52,697 nt of DNA, taken from contig CAIKBD010000187.1 of NCBI GenBank assembly GCA_903825565.1, positions 1 through 52,697 of the forward strand. Direction: 5' to 3'. Positions 1 through 8,408 of this stretch are shown here, piece by piece (positions within the stretch are counted from its first letter, which is position 1; the number at the start of each line of letters is the position of its first letter). The notes beneath the pieces were generated by a model, which was given only the letters and a program-made list of their open reading frames with translations, was not told where the DNA came from and made no database searches. Source of the DNA: an uncultured Anaerolineales bacterium. Its GTDB lineage: Bacteria; Chloroflexota; Anaerolineae; UBA4142. The position numbers and the translations under genes are program-made.

Positions 1-776
1 AGTTGGTGGCGCTCGGCGCGAAATCCGTTGCATCGCCGAAAGAGGTTGCCGCACAAAGTGATGTCGTCATCACCATGTTGCCCGACTCACCCCAGGTTGA
101 AGAGGTGGTGTTCGGCGCAAACGGTTTGCTCGAAGGCATGCGCGCCGGGATGCTCGTGATTGATATGAGCACGATCATGCCCTCGGTCGCGCGCAAGGTG
201 ACCGAGGCAACTCGCGCCAAAGGCGCGGATGCGCTCGACGCGCCGGTGTCCGGCGGCGAGGTCGGCGCAAAGAACGCCTCGCTGACGATCATGGTCGGCG
301 GTTCACAAGCGGCGTTCGACCGCGCGAAACCGATCTTTGAAAAGATGGGCAAGAACATTACGCTTGTCGGACAAGCGGGCGCGGGGCAAATTACCAAAGC
401 GGCGAATCAAATCATCGTCGGCGTGACGATTGCGGCGGTGAGCGAGGCGTTGCTTCTCGCCGCGAAAGCCGGCGCAGATCCGGCTAAAGTGCGCGAGGCG
501 TTGATGGGCGGATTCGCGTCGTCGCGCATCCTCGAAGTACACGGTCCGCGCATGATTCAACGCACGTTTGCACCGGGATTCAAAATCAAATTGCATCGCA
601 AAGACATGAACATCGTCCTGAACACCGCGCGCGAGTGCGGCGTGTCTCTGCCCATGTCGTCCCAGGTTGCCGAGTTGATGAACGGCTTGATTGCCAACGG
701 TGGCGGCGACCTCGATCACTCGGCGTTCGTGACGATGCTCGAAAAACTTGCCAATTTCGAAATTGGCAAAGCATAA
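1..776 (+). CDS. 3-hydroxyisobutyrate dehydrogenase / tartronate-semialdehyde reductase family (5' truncated)
   Basis: NAD(P)-dependent beta-hydroxyacid dehydrogenase, cytosolic. The visible 257 residues contain the substrate-binding signature DAPVSGGEVGA, the catalytic lysine region GAGQITKAANQ, and the all-helical C-terminal dimerisation domain, ending in KANFEIGKA-like sequence. The N-terminal Rossmann GxGxMG motif is missing because the gene starts before the window, so roughly 35-40 residues are lost. The reading frame is open to base 1. The specific substrate (2-hydroxy-3-oxopropionate, 3-hydroxyisobutyrate or succinic semialdehyde) cannot be read from the sequence. It is followed by a hairpin at 827-858. 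Confidence 0.85.
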   Translation, partial: LVALGAKSVASPKEVAAQSDVVITMLPDSPQVEEVVFGANGLLEGMRAGMLVIDMSTIMPSVARKVTEATRAKGADALDAPVSGGEVGAKNASLTIMVGGSQAAFDRAKPIFEKMGKNITLVGQAGAGQITKAANQIIVGVTIAAVSEALLLAAKAGADPAKVREALMGGFASSRILEVHGPRMIQRTFAPGFKIKLHRKDMNIVLNTARECGVSLPMSSQVAELMNGLIANGGGDLDHSAFVTMLEKLANFEIGKA

Positions 777-826
777 CGGTTCCGGCTGTCGCCGATTGCA
801 TACCCAAAATTGATCCAGGCAAAATT

Positions 827-858
827 AAACGAGCAAACGCCTAGCCGTTTGCTCGTTT
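827..858 (+). terminator. Hairpin after the hydroxyacid dehydrogenase
   Basis: Perfect 13-bp inverted repeat (AAACGAGCAAACG, loop CCTAGC, CGTTTGCTCGTTT) 50 bp after the stop codon. The 3' arm ends in TTT but no longer U-tract follows. It is probably a weak intrinsic terminator separating this gene from the next one. Confidence 0.5.
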
Positions 859-891
859 ACGATTTGCCAATTCACGAACGGAGAAAACCCG

Positions 892-1881
892 ATGCCAACT
901 CGCATCCCTGATTTCGGCGCGACTGCAGAGGTCGCGCTCACGATTCTGGTGGATAATCACGCCGATCTGCTCGTCCCCGCCACTGCCACCGTCAAACGTT
1001 TCACCGACACGCCCTTGCTCGCCGAACACGGTTTCGCCGCGCTGATCGATTTGCCCACGGCGGGGACGCGCATTTTGTGGGACGCCGGGCACACGCCCAT
1101 CGCGTTGCCGGAAAATTTGAAACGGATGAAGATCGATCCGACCTCCATCCAACAAATCGCGCTTAGTCACGGGCACGGCGATCACACCGCCGCGTTGACG
1201 GAACTGCTCAAGGCGCTGAACCTGAAACCTGAAGCGCGCGAGTGGCAAGCGAACGCCGCGCCGGAAGCGATCCGCACCTGGGCTACCGGGCGGCGGTTGC
1301 CGATCATCGCGCACCCCGCGGCGTTTCGGGAACGGTGGAAACTCAACGAGGATGGCACGCGCGTCGGACCGTACCCGCCGCCGCCGCGCGCCGAGTGGGA
1401 AGCGCTTGGCGCGCAGGTCATTCTCGCGGATGCGCCGTACGCGCTCGCCCCAGGTTGCTGGACGACTGGGACAATCCCACGCGCCAGTTTCGAAACGGCC
1501 GGCATCGCGCCGACGATGGGCTTTCGCGACGGCGATACCTTCGCGCGCGATTACATCGAAGACGATCAGGCGATTGTGATCAATCTGAAAGACAAGGGAT
1601 TGATCGTGCTGTCCGGGTGCGCGCATGCCGGCATCGTCAACACTGTAAATTACGCGCGCGCGATTAGCGGCGTGGAGCGCGTGCTCGCCGTCATCGGCGG
1701 GTTTCACCTTGCCAGCGCCCAAGCCGGCGACCTGGCGCGCACCGTCGCCGCGATCCGCCAACTCGATCCCAGTGTGATCGCGCCCACGCATTGCAGTGGC
1801 TTGGCCGCGACCGCCGAGTTTGCGCGGCAAATGCCGGACGCGTTTACGCAAGCGGTGGTGGGCACCACGTTTCTTTTTTGA
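892..1881 (+). CDS. MBL-fold metallohydrolase, COG1237-like (dihydropterin-aminobenzene phosphate synthase-type)
   Basis: Metallo-beta-lactamase-fold protein of 329 residues. The metal motif SHGHGDH is at residues 92-98, with later ligand regions LSGCAHAGIVN, IGGFHLA and IAPTHCSG. The long insert between the first motif and the CAHAG motif, and the phrase SGCAHAGIVNT, are typical of the COG1237 family, annotated in archaea as 7,8-dihydropterin-6-methyl-4-(beta-ribofuranosyl)-aminobenzene-5'-phosphate synthase. Whether this bacterium runs that reaction is unknown, so it is best called a COG1237-type hydrolase. The ATG start is preceded by GGAGA eight bases upstream. No signal peptide is seen. 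Confidence 0.8.
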   Translation: MPTRIPDFGATAEVALTILVDNHADLLVPATATVKRFTDTPLLAEHGFAALIDLPTAGTRILWDAGHTPIALPENLKRMKIDPTSIQQIALSHGHGDHTAALTELLKALNLKPEAREWQANAAPEAIRTWATGRRLPIIAHPAAFRERWKLNEDGTRVGPYPPPPRAEWEALGAQVILADAPYALAPGCWTTGTIPRASFETAGIAPTMGFRDGDTFARDYIEDDQAIVINLKDKGLIVLSGCAHAGIVNTVNYARAISGVERVLAVIGGFHLASAQAGDLARTVAAIRQLDPSVIAPTHCSGLAATAEFARQMPDAFTQAVVGTTFLF

Positions 1882-1899
1882 AAAACGCCGCGCGTGTGG

Positions 1900-1924
1900 C
1901 GGGGCACCGCGTCGCTGTGCCCCG
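1900..1924. terminator. Convergent terminator-like hairpin
   Basis: CGGGGCAC / GTGCCCCG, 8-bp stem with a 9-nt loop. It lies in the 49-bp gap between the convergent MBL gene (stop 1881) and the VWA gene (stop 1931), so it may serve both strands. There is no clear U-tract. Confidence 0.45.
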
Positions 1925-1930
1925 TTCAAC

Positions 1931-3778
1931 TCATTTTGGAATTTGCACGACGATCTCTTTGCCGCTCTCCAGTGTCACGTTCTTGACCTCGCTGTTTTGA
2001 AATTTAAAGTTGTACGTGCCCGCCGGTAAATAGTAGCGTGTGGGCGAATAGCCGCCGAAACTGGCAACCGGTTTTCCGCTTGTGTCCATCACGGTGTAAT
2101 CGGGATGCACCACCTTGCCGCTCGCATCTTTCAAAATGTACGCGCCGAGCGTGATCGTGTTCGTTTCATTCGGCTTGATGATCACGTTTTCCAAAGCGCC
2201 GCGCGGGTACGCCGAGATTCCAAAATACAATTCGATGCGGTACGCGCCGGGCGCGATATAGTACAGTTTTGGCGTGCCGCCGCTGAACGACGTGACGAGT
2301 TGATTACTCGTCGCGTCAAAATACTTGATCTCGTACGGACGTACCGGCTCGTTGTTCACGCCGCGCAAATCGAACGCGCCGAGCCGCAACGTGATTTTTT
2401 CTAGCGGCTTGAGTTCCACGCGCGGAAACACGGCGTTCGGCGTGCCCTGGCTGACTGAGGGATAGAGTTGCAAATCGAACACGCCGGGCAGAACATAGTA
2501 CGGCTCCTTGCCCGGGTCGAGCAAATATCCCAGGTCAGTCTTTTTTCCCGGCTCCACTACTTGGACCGAATACGGATCGGGCGTTTCACCCGCAAAGGAC
2601 GCAAATTCAAACGCGCTGGCGGACAGCCGAATCAATGTCGAACTGCCTTCCGACAAATTCACGCTGGCGTACAAAACTTGCGGCACGGTATCCACCACGA
2701 TGTCATACGTGCCCGGCGTCACCGGGTTGTCCGCCCAACTATTCATCCCCGCGATCAAATCTTTCGACCCAGGTTTGTACAGCAACACGCGCCGCTTGAC
2801 CTGTGCGTTGCCGGGTCCCACCACTTCAAGCCGCAACACGGTTTTGGCGTCCGCCGCTTTGAGCGCGCTGGTCAACGCCTCGCGCAGTAAATCCGCGCTT
2901 GCCGCGTCGCGGTACATACCGCCCGACGTATCGGCGATGCACTGCAACTGCTTGCGCGCCACATCTTCGACGTTGTAGCCGACAACGTGGATCGTTACGC
3001 GGCTGTTGCTCGCTTTCAACGCGGCGGCAACTTTACAGGGATCGCCGCCGCACGTTTCTTCGCCATCGCTCACCAAAATAATGCTGTTGCTTTGATTATC
3101 GCCCGCCGGCAAATCCTTCGCGGCTTGTGTCAAACTGTCGGCAATCGGCGTGTAACCGAGCGTGTTGACGCGTTGAATCGCCTGGGTGTAGGCGGACGTG
3201 TTGACCGTGCCGAGCGGAAACACGCGCTCGATGTCTTTGCACGACTGCGCTTTGGGTTCCTGGGGATAGCGATGCCCGTAAAACCACAGCGCGGCTTTGA
3301 CGTTGGCGGGAACTTGGGTTACGAGTTCCGCCATCACTTGCTTGGCGACTTGGATTTTCGTTTGCGAACTGTTCGGCAGTTTTGCCGTCATCGAGCCGGA
3401 CGCGTCGAGAATGAACGCGACATTCGCTTGCTTGGCTGTGACGTTTGCCGCGCCACCCTTTTGCGTGAGCATGGCGGCGTCGCCGCGCAAACCCGTTTTG
3501 CCGTCGGGCAACGCGGTGAGCGCGAGACTCGTTCCCGGTGCCGGCGTTGCCGCGGGCGTAGCGATGCCGGGCGAAGATTTTGCCGGCGGATTCGTCGTGA
3601 TCGGCGGTTGCGCGACAGCGGTCGGCGAAACGGCTGGCGGCGGGACGAGCGTGGGTTTGGTCACGAGCGGCGGTTTGGCGGGCAACGTTGGCGTGGCTGG
3701 CGCGGCTGGTGCAAGCGATGCACACGCGATCAAGTTTAACGCCAAGAGCAAAAGCACGACAGAGCGGAGGGTTGGCAT
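1931..3778 (-). CDS. Secreted VWA-domain lipoprotein with PEGA-like repeats
   Basis: Predicted lipoprotein of 615 residues, anchored outside the cytoplasmic membrane. The signal peptide ends at a lipobox (LIAC, Cys19) and is followed by a Pro/Thr/Ala linker to about residue 90. A von Willebrand factor A domain spans about 117-310, with the MIDAS motif DASGS at 125-129 and VSDGEE at 236-241. The C-terminal half carries four related beta-strand units, each centred on a YYxxPGxY-type turn (PGTYDI ~355, PGVFDL ~431, PGAYRI ~510, PAGTYN ~585), like PEGA or carboxypeptidase-regulatory folds. The ATG at 3778 was chosen over an upstream start because it has AAAGGAAA as a ribosome site and gives a clean signal peptide. 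The partner is unknown; adhesion or metal-dependent protein binding is an inference. Confidence 0.85.
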   Translation of the reverse strand: MPTLRSVVLLLLALNLIACASLAPAAPATPTLPAKPPLVTKPTLVPPPAVSPTAVAQPPITTNPPAKSSPGIATPAATPAPGTSLALTALPDGKTGLRGDAAMLTQKGGAANVTAKQANVAFILDASGSMTAKLPNSSQTKIQVAKQVMAELVTQVPANVKAALWFYGHRYPQEPKAQSCKDIERVFPLGTVNTSAYTQAIQRVNTLGYTPIADSLTQAAKDLPAGDNQSNSIILVSDGEETCGGDPCKVAAALKASNSRVTIHVVGYNVEDVARKQLQCIADTSGGMYRDAASADLLREALTSALKAADAKTVLRLEVVGPGNAQVKRRVLLYKPGSKDLIAGMNSWADNPVTPGTYDIVVDTVPQVLYASVNLSEGSSTLIRLSASAFEFASFAGETPDPYSVQVVEPGKKTDLGYLLDPGKEPYYVLPGVFDLQLYPSVSQGTPNAVFPRVELKPLEKITLRLGAFDLRGVNNEPVRPYEIKYFDATSNQLVTSFSGGTPKLYYIAPGAYRIELYFGISAYPRGALENVIIKPNETNTITLGAYILKDASGKVVHPDYTVMDTSGKPVASFGGYSPTRYYLPAGTYNFKFQNSEVKNVTLESGKEIVVQIPK

Positions 3779-3810
3779 GTTCGGTTTTCCTTTCGAAGCG
3801 AGGGTTAATA

Positions 3811-3832
3811 GGGCGGGCAAATTTGTCCTGCC
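3811..3832. repeat. Short palindromic repeat, family B copy 1 (diverged)
   Basis: A GGCGGGCAAATTTGTCCTGCC-type imperfect palindrome just upstream of the VWA gene. Its core resembles the palindromes at 14791-14818 and 44392-44419. Assignment to the same family is tentative. Confidence 0.3.
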
Positions 3833-3922
3833 TCACTGGTGATAACGCTCGCCAAAGCCAAAAAGATAGCCGCATGCTTGCCGGCAAACACGCGTTTGCC
3901 AGATTGCCCCGTCCCGGATAAA

Positions 3923-4513
3923 ATGAACGTGATGGAAACGATTCGCACATTTATTGCCATTGAATTGAACGACGACCTGCGCCGCGCTTTAGCGCGCACG
4001 CAAGCCCAGTTCCAACGCGAACGCGCCGCGCAAGCCGTGCGCTGGGTCGCACCTGCCAGCATCCACCTCACGCTGAAATTTCTCGGCGATACACCGGTCG
4101 CGCAAATTCCCGCGTTGACGGACGCGTTGCGCGCCGCGTGCGTCGGCGTCGCGCCGTTCACGCTGACGCTTGCCGGCGCGGGCGCGTTCCCCAACACGCG
4201 CAAGCCCAACGTCGTGTGGATCGGCGTCACCGGGCAGGCGCACGTCGCGGCGCAACTCGCGCGGCAGATTGAAGACGCGTGCGCCGCGCTCGGCTTGGCG
4301 CGCGAGGCGCGCCCCTTTACGCCGCACCTCACGCTGGGGCGCCTCAAGCGCGACGCCGCGCCGACGGAACGGCGCGCGGTGGGCGAAGAGATCGAACGCG
4401 CGCACATTGCCACGCTCGGCATGTTGCGCGTCGAACGCGTCAGTTTGATGCAGAGCGATCTGCGCCCGACGGGCAGCGTGTATACCCAAGTGGCGGCGGT
4501 GGAATTGGGCTGA
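3923..4513 (+). CDS. thpR: RNA 2',3'-cyclic phosphodiesterase (2H family, LigT-like)
   Basis: Soluble 2H phosphoesterase of 196 residues that hydrolyses 2',3'-cyclic phosphates to 2'-phosphomonoesters on RNA. Both catalytic tetrapeptides are present: HLTL in IHLTLKFLGD near residue 49 and HLTL in TPHLTLGRL near residue 133. The start MNVMETIRTFIAIEL matches the family's usual N-terminus. An upstream extension to 3839 is low quality and was rejected; ATG 3932 is an alternative. The stop codon is one base before the next ATG, so thpR, the MBL gene and the hydrolase that follow probably form one translationally coupled operon. Confidence 0.9.
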   Translation: MNVMETIRTFIAIELNDDLRRALARTQAQFQRERAAQAVRWVAPASIHLTLKFLGDTPVAQIPALTDALRAACVGVAPFTLTLAGAGAFPNTRKPNVVWIGVTGQAHVAAQLARQIEDACAALGLAREARPFTPHLTLGRLKRDAAPTERRAVGEEIERAHIATLGMLRVERVSLMQSDLRPTGSVYTQVAAVELG

Positions 4514-4514
4514 T

Positions 4515-5216
4515 ATGATTTTTCAAGTGGGCGACAAGAGCGGCGTCTATTGCATCGAAAACGCGGGGAGCGCGCGCGTGTATTACGTTGCGCCTGAAGC
4601 CACGCTGATTGACGCCGGCTTGCCGGGCAAAGCCGACAAAATCATCAGCGCGCTGGCGAATATCGGCGTGCAACCGTTGCAAGTCAAACGGATCATACTC
4701 ACACACCATCATTACGATCACGTCGGCAGTGTGTGGGAACTCAAGCGGCGCACCGGCGCGCCGGTGTTCGCGCATCACCGCGACGCGGAGTACATCGCCG
4801 GCAAACGCGTGCGCCGACCGCCGCGCCAATTGTCCGGGCGAATCATGTTCTCGCTGATCAATCTGTTCGGCGTCCGCAACGTGCCCAGCGTCGAAGTAGA
4901 CCGGCGTTTGAACGATGGGGATCGTATCGGCGGATTTACCATCATCCACACGCCGGGGCACACGCCGGGGCACATCTGCTTGCTGTGGAACGAGTACCTG
5001 TTCACCGGCGATCTCTTCCAGGCAAATGCCGGCGCGTTCAGCGAAACACCGCACGTCTTTACCGCCGACGTGCCCACCTCGCGCATGAGCATCCGCGCAA
5101 TCACCCAATTCGATTTCCAAGTTGTCTGTTCCGCGCATCACGCGCCGTACGTCTTTGGCGCGGCGGAACGCGTGCGCGAACTTGCCAACCAACTGGGAAT
5201 GGTGGAACACGCGTGA
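4515..5216 (+). CDS. MBL-fold hydrolase (glyoxalase II-like)
   Basis: Metallo-beta-lactamase-fold hydrolase of 233 residues, probably cytosolic. Metal motif THHHYDHVG is at residues 63-71, followed by HTPGHTPGHICL, TGDLFQ, and a final CSAHHAPY. It lacks the glyoxalase II C-terminal helical domain, so the substrate is undefined. The ATG follows the thpR stop by one base, and its own stop overlaps the GTG of the next gene. Both features indicate translational coupling. Confidence 0.8.
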   Translation: MIFQVGDKSGVYCIENAGSARVYYVAPEATLIDAGLPGKADKIISALANIGVQPLQVKRIILTHHHYDHVGSVWELKRRTGAPVFAHHRDAEYIAGKRVRRPPRQLSGRIMFSLINLFGVRNVPSVEVDRRLNDGDRIGGFTIIHTPGHTPGHICLLWNEYLFTGDLFQANAGAFSETPHVFTADVPTSRMSIRAITQFDFQVVCSAHHAPYVFGAAERVRELANQLGMVEHA

Positions 5217-6169
5217 AAAAAATTTTGGGCGTGGGGCTGGGTATCGCGGCAAGCATGACTGCCGCCTTGATTTGGCGGGAGCAACGGCGCACGCAACGCT
5301 GGGAAAATTTGGATCTCGCCGACGCGGACGCCGGCGATTTTGTCACGCTGTCCGACGGCGCGCAGTTGCACTATGTGCGCCGCGATCCGGCAACGCCGCC
5401 AACGGCGGACACTGCCGACGTGATCTTGATCCACGGCGTGCTCGACTCGGCGCGGAACTGGCTCAAGAATGTGGACGCGCTCGCGCAAACGCACCGCGTG
5501 TGGGCGCTCGACCTTGTGGGCTTTGGCTATTCGACGCGTGTCGCCACGCCCACCTATTCGCTCAAACAGTATGCGCGGCACCTCCGCGAATTTATGGACG
5601 CGCATCAGATTACGCGCGCGCACCTCGTCGGACATTCGCTTGGCGGCGCGGTCGCGCTCGAATTCGCCCACGATTTTCCCGCCCGCGTCGCCCGGTTGAT
5701 CGCGATTGCGCCGGCAACTTTTTTGCTGGCGAGTTTGCCCCCCGCCTTGCGCTGGTTCGCGCGCGTGCCACTCCTGCCGCACGCCGTGATCGGCTACTCG
5801 CTCACCAACTCGCACGCGCGAATGTCTGCGTGGCGCATCGCACTCGGCGACCCCAACCGGATCGATCCGCGCGAAGCCGAGCTACGCACGCGCCCGCTAC
5901 ATCTCAAAGGCACCACCGCCGCGCTCGTGGCGATGCTCGCTTCGCCGTACCACAGCGATCTGCCGCGCGAGTTGGCGCGCGTGACCGCGCCGACCTTGAT
6001 CGTGTGGGGCGACAAGGACCTCGCCGTGCCGGTCGCGCACGCCGCACGCCACGCGCGTGTCTTGCCCAACGCCCAAGTGATCATCCTCGCCGGGGCGGGA
6101 CACATCCCGCAGAATGAATGTCCCGCCGTAGTGAATCGGTTGATGGCAGAGTTTTTGGGGGCGGGCTAG
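5213..6169 (+). CDS. Alpha/beta-hydrolase, membrane-anchored
   Basis: Alpha/beta-hydrolase-fold protein of 318 residues. An N-terminal hydrophobic stretch (about residues 4-20) suggests a membrane anchor or uncleaved signal. The oxyanion region is HGVLDSARNW, the nucleophile elbow is GHSLGG (Ser142), and the acid and histidine lie in WGDKDLAVPV and GAGHIPQNE. The start is a GTG that overlaps the upstream TGA (GTGA); longer in-frame extensions run through the preceding gene and were rejected. Esterase, haloalkane dehalogenase-like and meta-cleavage hydrolase activities all remain possible. Confidence 0.85.
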   Translation: MKKILGVGLGIAASMTAALIWREQRRTQRWENLDLADADAGDFVTLSDGAQLHYVRRDPATPPTADTADVILIHGVLDSARNWLKNVDALAQTHRVWALDLVGFGYSTRVATPTYSLKQYARHLREFMDAHQITRAHLVGHSLGGAVALEFAHDFPARVARLIAIAPATFLLASLPPALRWFARVPLLPHAVIGYSLTNSHARMSAWRIALGDPNRIDPREAELRTRPLHLKGTTAALVAMLASPYHSDLPRELARVTAPTLIVWGDKDLAVPVAHAARHARVLPNAQVIILAGAGHIPQNECPAVVNRLMAEFLGAG

Positions 6170-6173
6170 TAAG

Positions 6174-6209
6174 AGCATTTTTCGTCCTGCGCGCGGGACG
6201 AAAAATGCT
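6174..6209. terminator. Stem-loop upstream of ftsH
   Basis: Perfect 14-bp inverted repeat (AGCATTTTTCGTCC / GGACGAAAAATGCT) with an 8-nt GC loop, 4 bp after the hydrolase stop. It lacks a downstream U-run, but the A/T blocks inside the arms could act as one. It is the likely end of the thpR-MBL-hydrolase unit. Confidence 0.55.
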
Positions 6210-6232
6210 TATCCTTACAATGAAAAATTAAC

Positions 6233-6261
6233 TTTATCTTTTGTCTAAATTCTGGTATAAT
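6233..6261 (+). promoter_or_regulatory. Predicted extended -10 promoter of ftsH
   Basis: TGGTATAAT (TATAAT at 6256-6261 with a TG extension) lies 57 bp before the ftsH ATG. A poor -35 (TTTATC, 6233-6238) is at 17-bp spacing. The extended -10 is the convincing part. Confidence 0.6.
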
Positions 6262-6317
6262 ACCGCCCGATCCTGCAGAGCGTCTGCGTCTGCCAGAAAG
6301 TAGAGTGAAAAGAGAAA

Positions 6318-8240
6318 ATGAATTCCAACCAATGGCTTCGGAACGCGCTGATCTACGTGCTGATTTTGGTCGCCGTCGTCGCGCTGTTCTTTCAAATTTT
6401 CCAGAAACCTCAGCCACCCAATACGATTCCGATCAGCAAATTGCAACAAGACGTGCAACTGGGCAACGTCAAAAAGATTTCGGTCAATGGCACGGTTTTG
6501 AATGTTGTGTACAAAGACGGTCTCACCGCCACCTCGAACAAGGCGAGCGGCAGTCTCGAAGAAACGCTGAAAAATTTTGGCGTCGCGCCGGATAAAGTTG
6601 CGGCAGTGGACATTGTCTACGAGCAACCGCCGCAGTGGGACAATTTGCTCACGCTTGCCGGTACCATCCTGCCGCTGATCTTTGTCGCCGCGCTGTTCTT
6701 TTTCTTGATGCGCCAAGCGCAAACCGGCAACAACCAAGCGATGTCGTTCGGCAAATCGCGCGCGCGCATGTTCTCCGGCGACAAGCCGACCGTGACGTTC
6801 GCCGATGTTGCCGGCGTGGATGAAGCCAAAGCCGAATTGCAAGAGGTCGTCGAATTTCTCAAAGAGCCGGAAAAATTTACGTCGCTCGGCGCGCGCATCC
6901 CCAAAGGCGTGCTTCTCGTGGGACCGCCCGGCACGGGCAAGACCTTGCTCGCGCGCGCGGTCGCTGGCGAAGCGAATGTGCCGTTCTTTTCGATCAGCGG
7001 CTCCGAGTTCGTCGAAATGTTCGTCGGCGTGGGCGCGTCGCGCGTGCGCGATTTGTTCGATCAGGCGAAACGCAACTCGCCGTGCATCGTGTTCGTGGAT
7101 GAAATTGACGCGGTCGGGCGGCATCGCGGCGCGGGGCTGGGCGGTTCGCACGACGAGCGCGAGCAAACGCTCAACCAAATTCTGGTCGAGATGGACGGGT
7201 TCGACACGGACACGAACGTGATCATCGTCGCCGCGACCAACCGCCCGGACATTCTCGATCCCGCGTTGCTTCGCCCCGGACGTTTCGACCGCCGCGTGAT
7301 TTTGGATCGCCCGGATATGAACGGGCGCAAGCAAATTCTCCAAGTCCACGTCAAGGGCAAGCCGATGGCGAAAGATTTGAACTTTGAATTGATCGCCAAG
7401 CAGACACCCGGTTTTTCCGGCGCGGACATTGAGAACCTGGTGAACGAGGCGGCAATTCTCGCCGCGCGGCGCAACAAGAAAGAGATCAATACCGCCGAAC
7501 TGCAAGAGTCCATCGAAAAGGTAATCGCGGGACCCGAACGCAAGAGTCGGTTGATCAGCGGCGAGGAAAAACGGATCGTCGCGTACCACGAAGCCGGGCA
7601 CGCGCTTGTGATGCGGATGTTGCCGAACTGCGATCCGGTGCACAAGGTTTCGATCATCTCGCGCGGCATGATGGGCGGGTACACCCTCGCCTTGCCGGAC
7701 GATGACCGGTACCTGGGTCGGCGCGCTAAATTCGTGGACGATTTGTCCGGCTTGCTCGGCGGCCGCGTCGCGGAAGAAATCGTGTTTGGCGATGTGACGA
7801 CCGGCGCGGCAAACGATCTGGAACGCGTCACTGAAATTTCGCGCGCGATGGTCACGCGGTACGGGATGAGCGCCAAGTTGGGCCCGCGCACGTTCGGCAA
7901 CCGCGAAGAACTGGTTTTCCTGGGCCGCGAAATTTCGGAGCAACGGAATTACAGCGAGCAAGTCGCCGAAGATATTGACAATGAAGTGAAAGAGATCATC
8001 AACGGCGCGTACGCCAAGGCGCGCGAACTGCTGACGCAGTACCGCAACAAACTCGACACCATCGCCCATCACTTGATCCAACACGAAACCATCGAAGGCA
8101 CAGAATTCGAAGCGCTGTTTTCGGACGTGCCCTCGGTGCACCCGCCGAAACCTGCGCCGGCGAGCGAGCAACCCGCTTCCCTGCGCGGCGACGCGGACGC
8201 GCCGATACTTGCGCCGATGCCAGCGCCCAGTCCGGCGTAA
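6318..8240 (+). CDS. ftsH: ATP-dependent zinc metalloprotease FtsH
   Basis: Membrane-bound AAA+ protease of 640 residues that degrades misfolded membrane proteins and short-lived regulators as a hexamer. It has TM1 at about 9-27, an extracytoplasmic domain, and TM2 at about 111-131. The AAA module has Walker A GPPGTGKT 202-209, Walker B FVDEID 259-264 and a second-region-of-homology [18 protein letters not shown]. The M41 protease domain has the zinc motif HEAGH at 424-428. The C-terminus ends in a Pro/Ala-rich tail. Length is normal for the family. The ATG is preceded by an AAGAGAAA ribosome site, a promoter at 6233-6261, and is followed by an intrinsic terminator, so it is probably monocistronic. 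Confidence 0.97.
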   Translation: MNSNQWLRNALIYVLILVAVVALFFQIFQKPQPPNTIPISKLQQDVQLGNVKKISVNGTVLNVVYKDGLTATSNKASGSLEETLKNFGVAPDKVAAVDIVYEQPPQWDNLLTLAGTILPLIFVAALFFFLMRQAQTGNNQAMSFGKSRARMFSGDKPTVTFADVAGVDEAKAELQEVVEFLKEPEKFTSLGARIPKGVLLVGPPGTGKTLLARAVAGEANVPFFSISGSEFVEMFVGVGASRVRDLFDQAKRNSPCIVFVDEIDAVGRHRGAGLGGSHDEREQTLNQILVEMDGFDTDTNVIIVAATNRPDILDPALLRPGRFDRRVILDRPDMNGRKQILQVHVKGKPMAKDLNFELIAKQTPGFSGADIENLVNEAAILAARRNKKEINTAELQESIEKVIAGPERKSRLISGEEKRIVAYHEAGHALVMRMLPNCDPVHKVSIISRGMMGGYTLALPDDDRYLGRRAKFVDDLSGLLGGRVAEEIVFGDVTTGAANDLERVTEISRAMVTRYGMSAKLGPRTFGNREELVFLGREISEQRNYSEQVAEDIDNEVKEIINGAYAKARELLTQYRNKLDTIAHHLIQHETIEGTEFEALFSDVPSVHPPKPAPASEQPASLRGDADAPILAPMPAPSPA

Positions 8241-8253
8241 TGCTTGAACTCGA

Positions 8254-8294
8254 CGCGTTGCCTGCGAAACTGTCAGGCAACGCGTTTTGTCTTT
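8254..8294 (+). terminator. Intrinsic terminator of ftsH
   Basis: Perfect 11-bp stem (CGCGTTGCCTG, loop CGAAACTGT, CAGGCAACGCG) followed by TTTTGTCTTT, 13 bp after the ftsH stop. Confidence 0.85.
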
Positions 8295-8351
8295 CGTGAC
8301 CGGCGTCACGCGCGGCAATGACCGCGTGCACTGTCGCCGCGGATTGGCGAA

Positions 8352-8360
8352 TGTTATAAT
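8352..8360 (+). promoter_or_regulatory. Predicted extended -10 element of the coiled-coil lipoprotein
   Basis: TGTTATAAT lies 49 bp before the GTG start. No good -35 is visible at the expected spacing. It has the same extended -10 style as the ftsH promoter. Confidence 0.5.
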
Positions 8361-8408
8361 CCAGGCAATCGCAATCGAAAATCAATTTGTGTTCGCAGGA
8401 GGTCGCAC

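Noticed and set aside
6234..8318. 694-aa open frame on the minus strand opposite ftsH
   Set aside because: Arg/His/Phe-rich shadow of a confidently identified ftsH in a GC-rich genome; no domain, no ribosome site.
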